A stretch of 7,009 nt of DNA, taken from DATIXD01 sp035518875. Lineage in GTDB: Bacteria; Pseudomonadota; Gammaproteobacteria; Methylococcales; Methylococcaceae. Positions 6,649-7,009 of the stretch are shown here, one piece after another. The notes beneath the pieces were generated by a model, which was not told the DNA's origin, searched no databases, and was given only the letters and a program-made list of their open reading frames with translations. The position numbers were made by a program, and so were the translations under genes. Each line of letters opens with the position of its first letter. The stretch's first letter is position 1. The DNA is taken from NCBI GenBank assembly GCA_035518875.1, contig DATIXD010000211.1, forward strand, positions 1 through 7,009, given 5' to 3'.

Positions 6649-6652
6649 CCTC
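6649..6652 (-). promoter_or_regulatory. Shine-Dalgarno deciding the GTG start of the DUF2721 gene
   Basis: GAGG on the minus strand, 6 nt before the GTG at 6640-6642. It fits initiation at that GTG, which also gives the expected N terminus for the family. Confidence 0.6.
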
Positions 6653-6786
6653 GGATTGGATTTCTCGATAGAGGGCGATTATGGACTATGGGATACCGCT
6701 CGGTCCGTTTCTCCACGTGGGTCGTCGACAGCGAGCAACCCAATTCCCATCCGTTCGCCGCATCCTTGTAGCGCCGACTTTTGATG

Positions 6787-7009
6787 TCAGTCTCTTGAGC
6801 CGTAACCTCTGGGTCTTTCGAAAAGGCGTAGTTGCGGGTCCGAGTGGCCTTTCCGCTTAGGTACTCCGTAGTATGAGTTTTCTTCCACATCCTCGTTGCC
6901 CCACTGGTTCCAACCGGGGCGATGGATGATGTGTATGCGATCTCCGCAGACATAATCTACGCATACCGAAAACCCAGTTAGTTTTTTCTCGCAAGGCTTC
7001 AGGGAAGGT
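6787..7009 (-). CDS. Partial hypothetical protein, C-terminal end, entering from the right edge
   Basis: On the minus strand a frame is open from the window edge through 73 codons to a TGA at 6787-6789. The visible peptide includes VCVDYVCGDRIHIIHRPGW, then NQWGNEDVEENSYYGVPK, and ends RLFERPRGYGSRD. It is rich in Gly, Trp, Tyr and charged residues and reads as more protein-like than the other two minus-strand frames here. I recognise no family. Third-position G+C is only modest, about 55% by hand count, so coding is uncertain. If real it is the 3' end of a gene upstream of, and on the same strand as, the DUF2721 gene, with 144 bp between them. No start is visible in this window. Confidence 0.35.
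   Translation of the reverse strand, partial: PSLKPCEKKLTGFSVCVDYVCGDRIHIIHRPGWNQWGNEDVEENSYYGVPKRKGHSDPQLRLFERPRGYGSRD

Noticed and set aside
6900..6925. T-arm-like GGTTCCAACC suggesting a tRNA
   Set aside because: The flanking bases do not form the T-stem, and no acceptor or anticodon arm is found on either strand.
6441..6953. 170-codon minus-strand ORF upstream of and overlapping the DUF2721 gene
   Set aside because: No Shine-Dalgarno, Ser/Thr-rich low-quality peptide, and its 3' part overlaps the well-supported DUF2721 gene out of frame. Another frame at 6787-7009 looks more protein-like.

Overview
The window looks like a chromosomal segment of a GC-rich proteobacterium, most likely gamma- or betaproteobacterial. 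This is inferred from the mix of protein families: a PA0069-type radical SAM protein, a HemN very close in length and motifs to the E. coli enzyme, and a DUF2721 membrane protein. I see no rRNA, tRNA, CRISPR array, insertion sequence, integrase or phage gene. The genus cannot be settled from sequence reading alone.

Layout. At the left, on the plus strand, is a PA0069-family radical SAM protein (start best placed at 97, end 1197). It converges on a large minus-strand gene (1378-3735) encoding a 785-residue membrane protein. That protein has about five transmembrane segments, followed by a very regular 34-unit pentapeptide-repeat domain and a short C-terminal domain. The repeat domain is visible in the DNA as tandem 30-bp units. 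Upstream of it on the same strand, 76 bp away, lies hemN (3812-5182), oxygen-independent coproporphyrinogen III oxidase; a 9-bp inverted repeat sits between the two. A consensus TATAAT lies only 8 nt before the hemN start codon, with no Shine-Dalgarno sequence. A short coding-like minus-strand ORF (5250-5411) precedes hemN.

Divergent from hemN, on the plus strand, is a small exported monohaem cytochrome c (5716-6018) with no methionine available as distal haem ligand. It converges on a DUF2721 three-helix membrane protein (6202-6642, minus, GTG start). At the right edge the C-terminal 73 codons of an unrecognised minus-strand gene may run in from outside the window (6787 to the edge).

Functionally, hemN and the cytochrome gene share a haem theme: protoporphyrin synthesis without oxygen, and a periplasmic c-type haem protein. 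They are divergent and separated by more than 500 bp, so a direct link is only suggestive. Both radical SAM proteins carry the CxxxCxxC iron-sulfur motif. The least understood and most distinctive item is the membrane-anchored pentapeptide-repeat protein directly downstream of hemN. I do not see a clear new multi-gene system. The best leads are that protein, its homogenised 30-bp repeat array, and the regulatory arrangement around hemN.
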